Source: DASZPL01 sp035550315 (GTDB taxonomy: Bacteria > Actinomycetota > Actinomycetes > JAFAQI01). Taken from it: 10,286 nt of DNA. The DNA is taken from contig DASZPL010000125.1 in NCBI GenBank assembly GCA_035550315.1, positions 1 to 10,286 on the forward strand, read 5' to 3'. Positions 7,302 through 10,286 of the stretch are shown piece after piece (the first letter of the stretch is position 1; each line of letters begins with the position of its first letter). Both the position numbers and the translations under genes were made by a program. Below the pieces are notes generated by a model. The model searched no databases, had not been told where the DNA came from, and worked only from the letters and a program-made list of their open reading frames with translations.

Positions 7302-7342
7302 GGCAACGGCCCCACGATCCTGGGGATCGTGGGGCCGTTGCC
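7302..7342. terminator. Strong bidirectional hairpin terminator
   Basis: The arms ggcaacggccccacgatcc (7302-7320) and ggatcgtggggccgttgcc (7324-7342) are perfectly complementary over 19 bp with a 3-nt loop. The hairpin lies 12 nt after the GH25 stop and 65 nt beyond the 3' end of the opposing csbD unit, so it can serve both. There is no T-run on either side, as is common for actinobacterial terminators. The 65 bp up to 7407 show nothing else. Confidence 0.85.
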
Positions 7343-7407
7343 CGCGCGGGCCAGATTTCGCCTCAGCTGGGTCAACTCTCAGGCATTCCCGCGCGGGTCA
7401 CTCCAGG

Positions 7408-7614
7408 TTACGAGTTCTCCGCCATCCGCTGCTCTTCGTCGTACTGCTCAGCGTTGGCCTTGTGCTCCTTGGCCTCGTCGCGAAGCTGCTCGCTGCGCCG
7501 CTCTTCGGTGGCCTTGTTCTCCTGCGCCTGACCTTCCGCCTTCAACTTGCTGTCGTCGGTCAGGTCCGCGGCGGCCTGCTTCATGCGGCCCTTGGCCTCT
7601 TCCATTACGCCCAT
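7408..7614 (-). CDS. CsbD-family small stress protein
   Basis: The 68-residue, highly charged, probably mostly helical protein matches the CsbD-like family. It has MEEAKGRMKQAAADLTDDSK (residues 4-23) followed by LKAEGQAQENKATEE, the usual KGxxKxxxGxLxxDxxLxxEG pattern with the first Gly replaced by Ala. The family is named after a sigma-B-controlled Bacillus gene and is linked to general stress, but its molecular function is unknown. ATG 7614 is chosen because a perfect AAGGAGG (7627-7621) lies 6 nt upstream; an ATG three codons further in (7605) is less well placed. The Shine-Dalgarno sequence shares one base with the stop codon of the preceding gene, so the two are surely one operon. The C-terminal half is rich in Glu, Lys, Arg and Gln, and disordered or coiled coil by appearance. 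Confidence 0.85.
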   Translation of the reverse strand: MGVMEEAKGRMKQAAADLTDDSKLKAEGQAQENKATEERRSEQLRDEAKEHKANAEQYDEEQRMAENS

Positions 7615-7620
7615 CGTCGG

Positions 7621-7627
7621 CCTCCTT
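7621..7627 (-). promoter_or_regulatory. Ideal ribosome-binding site for the second csbD gene
   Basis: The minus strand reads AAGGAGG, fully complementary to the 16S rRNA 3' end, 6 nt before ATG 7614. Its first A is the last base of the upstream gene's TGA stop. This decides the start of the 68-residue protein and suggests high or coupled translation. Confidence 0.85.
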
Positions 7628-7884
7628 CAGCTCGCCGTGTCGGCTTTGGCGCGTTGTGCGCCTCGCTCGCTGGACTCGTGCGAGCGCGCATTCTGCTCGT
7701 GCGACCGGGCCTTCGCCTGCTTGCGAAGCGCCTTGAGCTTCTCGATGCCCTTGCCCTGCTGCGCCTCGCCCGCCTCGATCAGCCGCTGGTTGTCGAAGAC
7801 CTCGCCCACGACCTCCTTGCCGAGGCCGATGAACTTGTCGATCAGCCCGGTCGCGTTGTCCGTCTCGATCCGGGGAATCCGCAT
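7627..7884 (-). CDS. Small CsbD-like protein, first gene of the pair
   Basis: This encodes an 85-residue, strongly charged protein with no signal peptide or membrane segment. Residues about 14-47 (GLIDKFIGLGKEVVGEVFDN, then QRLIEAGEAQQGKG) resemble the CsbD core, with a glycine-containing helix followed by a D/N-x-R-L-x-E-x-G motif. A hydrophobic N-terminal MRIPRIETDNATG and a basic, Ser/His/Arg-rich tail are extra. A family name beyond CsbD-like cannot be given, and the function is unknown. ATG 7884 has ggag about 9 nt upstream. On the minus strand upstream there is a loose stress-sigma-like pair, GTTA (7958-7955) and GGGAAG (7939-7934) with 15 nt between, but the match is weak. The 68-residue CsbD gene follows after 12 nt. 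The divergent region 7885-8053 separates it from the acyl-CoA synthetase. Confidence 0.8.
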   Translation of the reverse strand: MRIPRIETDNATGLIDKFIGLGKEVVGEVFDNQRLIEAGEAQQGKGIEKLKALRKQAKARSHEQNARSHESSERGAQRAKADTAS

Positions 7885-8053
7885 GATCTTTCGCTCCGTT
7901 CGGGTCTCGGGGCTTGCGCGGTCTCTTATCTGCCTTCCCGGCCGACTTCCGCGCTAACGGGGGTAAGGGATGCCTGACCCCATGGCGGGTGAGCCGGATC
8001 ACGGCGAGAATGTCGATGTCGATCGGTTTGCGAGCCGTTGCGAGGAGGCCGGG

Positions 8054-9688
8054 TTGCGCAGCACGATGCAGGACTTCGGATTGACCATCGGCTCGATCCT
8101 GCGCTTCGGCGCGGAGGTGTACGGCGACAGCGAAGTCGTCACCCTGCTCGACGGTGGCGCCCGCCGCCGGCGGTCATACGCCGAGACGGCGGACCGTGCG
8201 GGGCGGCTGGCGAACGGCCTGCGGGCGCTGGGCGTCGACGGCGACCAGCGGGTGGCGACGTTCATGTGGAACAACGCCGAGCACCTCGAGGCCTACCTAG
8301 CGGTGCCGGCGATGGGCGCCGTCTTGCATACCTTGAACATCCGGCTGTTCCCGGACCAGGTGGTCTACATCGCCAACCACGCCGAGGACAGCGTGGTGAT
8401 CGTCGACTCCTCGCTGATCCCGGTGCTGGCGCCGATGCTGCCGCAGATGTCGACGGTGCAGACCGTGCTGGTCGCGGGCGACGGCGACCACGCGCCGCTG
8501 TCGGAGTCCGGCAAGCAGGTGCTCTCCTATGAAGCGGTGCTGGCTGACGCCGCGGCGTCGTACCCGTGGCCGGACGACGTCGACGAGCGCTCGGCCGCCG
8601 CGATGTGTTACACGTCCGGCACGACCGGCAACCCGAAAGGCGTCGTCTACTCCCACCGGTCGTGCTGGCTGCACTCGATGTCGGTGTGTACGGCGAACAA
8701 CAACGGCCTGTCGTTCCACGACCGCACGATGCCGATCGTGCCGATGTTCCACGCGAACGCCTGGGGCACGCCGTACGCCGCGTTCATGTCGGGCGCGGAC
8801 CTGATCATGGCCGACCGGTTCCTGCAGGCGGAGCCACTCGTCGGGCTGATCGAGGCGGAACAGGTCACGATCTCGGCCGCCGTCCCGACGATCTGGAACG
8901 ACATCCTGCAGTTCCTGCGGGCCAACCCGGGCCGCGACGTGTCGAGCGTGCGCGCGGTGTTCTGCGGTGGCTCGGCGGTGCCGCGCGCGCTGATCGAGGC
9001 GTTCGACAAGGAGTTCGGCATCCCGATCGTGCAGGGGTGGGGCATGACCGAGACGTCGCCAGTGGCGGCGGTGGCGCTGCCGCCCGAGGGCGCCACCGGC
9101 GAGGCGATCTACGACTACCGGGCGTCGCAGGGCCGGGTGCTGTTCGGTGTCGAGGCGCGGATCGTCGACGACGCCGGCGAGGTGCAGCAGCGCGACGGCA
9201 AGGCGGTCGGCGAGCTCGAGGTCCGCGGACCGTGGATCACCGCGGCGTACTACAAGAACGACGGCCCGGACCGGTTCGACGGCGAGTGGCTGCGGACCGG
9301 CGACGTTGGCACCATCGACCCGCAGGGCTACATCACGCTGACCGACCGCGCGAAGGACGTGATCAAGTCGGGTGGCGAGTGGATCTCCTCGGTCGAGCTC
9401 GAGGTGACGCTAATGGCGCACCCCGGCGTGCGCGAGGCGGCGGTCGTCGGCGTACCGGACGACAAGTGGCAGGAGCGACCGCTGGCCTGCGTCGTCCGGC
9501 AGCCGGACTGCACCGCAACCCCGGACGAGTTCCGTGACTGGCTGGCCGAGCGGGTCGTCAAGTGGTGGCTGCCGGAACGCTGGGCCTTCATCGACTCGGT
9601 GCCGAAGACCAGCGTCGGCAAGTTCGACAAGAAGGTGCTCCGTAAGTCCTACGCCGACGGCGATCTCGACGTCACCACGCTGGCGTAG
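8054..9688 (+). CDS. Fatty-acyl-CoA synthetase (AMP-binding, AlkK/FadD-like)
   Basis: The cytoplasmic enzyme should activate a fatty or other carboxylic acid with ATP and CoA through an acyl-adenylate. In the 544-residue form it shows the ATP-binding signature YTSGTTGNPKG (186-196), PMFHANAWG typical of AlkK-like medium- to long-chain ligases, GWGMTET (328-334), the EWLRTGD motif (411-417, Asp417), DRAKDVIKSGGEWIS (431-445) and the C-terminal catalytic Lys523 in PKTSVGKFDKK. Two starts compete. TTG 8054 has gaggagg 5 nt upstream and gives the family-like beginning RSTMQDFGLTI. ATG 7970 adds 28 residues that match no usual family N-terminus, and 8 of those 28 codons end in T, unlike the gene body. 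TTG is preferred, but 7970 (572 residues) is what a simple caller may report. Substrate chain length is not known. The gene is alone on this strand, divergent from the csbD pair. Confidence 0.92.
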   Translation: MRSTMQDFGLTIGSILRFGAEVYGDSEVVTLLDGGARRRRSYAETADRAGRLANGLRALGVDGDQRVATFMWNNAEHLEAYLAVPAMGAVLHTLNIRLFPDQVVYIANHAEDSVVIVDSSLIPVLAPMLPQMSTVQTVLVAGDGDHAPLSESGKQVLSYEAVLADAAASYPWPDDVDERSAAAMCYTSGTTGNPKGVVYSHRSCWLHSMSVCTANNNGLSFHDRTMPIVPMFHANAWGTPYAAFMSGADLIMADRFLQAEPLVGLIEAEQVTISAAVPTIWNDILQFLRANPGRDVSSVRAVFCGGSAVPRALIEAFDKEFGIPIVQGWGMTETSPVAAVALPPEGATGEAIYDYRASQGRVLFGVEARIVDDAGEVQQRDGKAVGELEVRGPWITAAYYKNDGPDRFDGEWLRTGDVGTIDPQGYITLTDRAKDVIKSGGEWISSVELEVTLMAHPGVREAAVVGVPDDKWQERPLACVVRQPDCTATPDEFRDWLAERVVKWWLPERWAFIDSVPKTSVGKFDKKVLRKSYADGDLDVTTLA

Positions 9689-9708
9689 TCAGCAGCCCCG
9701 CCAAGCGG

Positions 9709-9730
9709 CGAGAAGAGGCAACCTTTCTCG
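9709..9730 (+). terminator. Possible terminator after the acyl-CoA synthetase
   Basis: CGAGAAGAGG (9709-9718) pairs with CCTTTCTCG (9722-9730) over 9 bp with one bulged G and a CAA loop, 20 nt after the stop codon. There is no T-run. A second small hairpin (ccggtg/caccgg, 9800-9816) lies before the tRNA. The 178 bp between the synthetase and the tRNA otherwise hold only a weak -10-like tagcct (9836-9841) that could belong to the tRNA promoter. Confidence 0.4.
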
Positions 9731-9866
9731 CGGTTTCGCTGCCGGCGGATTGCTGGTCCAGGCGCTCGGCCAACAGCGGCTCTACCGGTGGACGCCGAAC
9801 CGGTGATACCCACCGGCTGTGCGCGCGGGCTGCGCTAGCCTCGTCGTCGTGGCCGCGAGGCCGCGG

Positions 9867-9955
9867 GGAGGCTTCGCCTAGTCCGGTCTATGGCGCCGCA
9901 CTGCTAATGCGGTTTGGGTTTACGCCCATCCCGGGTTCAAATCCCGGAGCCTCCG
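9867..9955 (+). tRNA. tRNA-Ser, anticodon GCU
   Basis: An 89-nt class II tRNA is seen. The acceptor stem GGAGGCT (9867-9873) pairs with AGCCTCC (9948-9954), with G as discriminator at 9955. The D-arm is cgcc...ggcg. The anticodon stem CCGCA/TGCGG (9896-9900/9908-9912) closes the loop CTGCTAA with anticodon GCT at 9903-9905, reading the serine codons AGC and AGU. The long variable arm tggg...ccca is that of a serine tRNA. The T-arm is ccggg-TTCAAAT-cccgg (9931-9947). CCA is not encoded, so it is added after transcription. No integrase or repeated 3' end is visible that would mark this copy as an occupied attachment site. Confidence 0.97.
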
Positions 9956-9987
9956 CCGCTGACCTGGGCTTTTGCATGTCTTGGACC

Positions 9988-10012
9988 CGCGGTCCTTACC
10001 GCGCCACATTTT
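9988..10012 (+). terminator. tRNA terminator hairpin
   Basis: CGCGGT (9988-9993) and ACCGCG (9998-10003) form a perfect 6-bp stem with a CCTT loop, followed by ccacatttt with a short T-run, 32 nt after the tRNA. An overlapping alternative stem, ggacc/ggtcc (9983-9995), would exclude it. This is a plausible intrinsic terminator for the tRNA transcript. Confidence 0.55.
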
Positions 10013-10286
10013 CCAGTTGCAGTTGTCGTCGCAGTGAAGTGCGGCTCAGCGTCCAGTCGAGCGGCGGCTGGGGCCCCAGACCTCGTCTGCGCGAACTGAG
10101 TCGTGGGCGCCGGCGCTACAACCTGCAGGCCGAGTCTCGCCGACACGCCGGCCCTTTTCCCGAATCCTCGGCGGTAGACGGTGGAGCTGTACCTGTCCGG
10201 TGTCTCTCCTAGAGTGCGCACGTGTCGTTCACCGCTCTGTTCGCGAGCATCTTGTGAACAAGGCTCGTCCCCCTCGCCGGCTGCGT
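10013..10286. other. Right-end region without a recognisable gene; possible start of a coupled leader and gene
   Basis: No recognisable coding sequence or RNA fills this stretch. It holds a 12-bp perfect palindrome ctggggccccag (10068-10079). Near the edge a TANNNT -10-like box, tagagt (10210-10215), lies 6 nt before a GTG (10222) that opens an 11-codon frame, VSFTALFASIL, ending in TGA (10255-10257). A second GTG (10254) overlaps that stop and begins VNKARPPRRLR, open to the window end. This resembles a leaderless short peptide coupled to a downstream gene, but chance is not excluded and no clear -35 is seen. Confidence 0.3.

Noticed and set aside
9930..10175. An integration scar with a repeat of the tRNA 3' end near 10160
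   Set aside because: The similarity between cccgaatcctcggcgg and the tRNA end is not exact, and no integrase or mobile gene is present.
9907..10221. Open frames on both strands starting in or near the tRNA
   Set aside because: They run through the tRNA gene or antisense to it and show no protein motif or ribosome-binding site.

Overview
The window looks like chromosomal DNA of a high-GC actinobacterium. Codon third positions are almost always G or C, GTG and TTG compete with ATG as start codons, long antisense shadow reading frames are common, the tRNA gene carries no encoded CCA, and candidate promoters have actinobacterial TANNNT -10 boxes. I cannot name the genus. Everything looks like ordinary chromosomal metabolism, transport and envelope genes. 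I see no phage, plasmid, transposase, CRISPR or defence module.

Layout from left to right. (1) The 3' end of an APC-superfamily amino-acid permease is followed after 3 nt by a complete Enzyme I of the PEP phosphotransferase system (ptsI), so the two are probably co-transcribed. (2) The 125-bp gap after ptsI is filled by a nested, nearly complete inverted repeat (about 2444-2551). It runs up to, and partly contains, the ribosome-binding region of an epoxide-hydrolase-type alpha/beta hydrolase. (3) That hydrolase gene converges on, and overlaps by 32 bp, a minus-strand efflux unit: a MarR-family regulator and a DHA2-type 14-helix MFS transporter whose reading frames overlap by 8 nt. In front of marR there is an operator-like array with a -10 box placed so that the transcript would be leaderless.

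(4) Next is a secreted GH25 lysozyme-like protein with an FN3 domain and two further beta-sandwich-like regions. It ends at a 19-bp perfect stem terminator shared with two convergent minus-strand genes. (5) Those two genes encode small CsbD-like stress proteins in a tight operon; the ideal Shine-Dalgarno sequence of the second overlaps the stop codon of the first. (6) Divergent from them is an AlkK/FadD-like fatty-acyl-CoA synthetase, whose start is probably a TTG at 8054 rather than the ATG at 7970. (7) tRNA-Ser(GCU) follows with a hairpin and T-run terminator. The last 270 bp hold no recognisable gene, except possibly the start of a leaderless short reading frame coupled to a gene that runs off the window.

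Together the genes suggest independent transcription units. Permease-ptsI concerns nutrient uptake and its control, marR-MFS is a self-regulated drug or metabolite exporter, GH25 acts in cell-wall turnover, csbD-csbD in general stress, and the acyl-CoA ligase in fatty-acid activation. The parts most worth following up are the large palindrome before the hydrolase, the marR operator and leaderless promoter, the ptsI without a neighbouring HPr gene, and the possible coupled leader peptide at the right edge. No convincing undescribed multi-gene system is visible.
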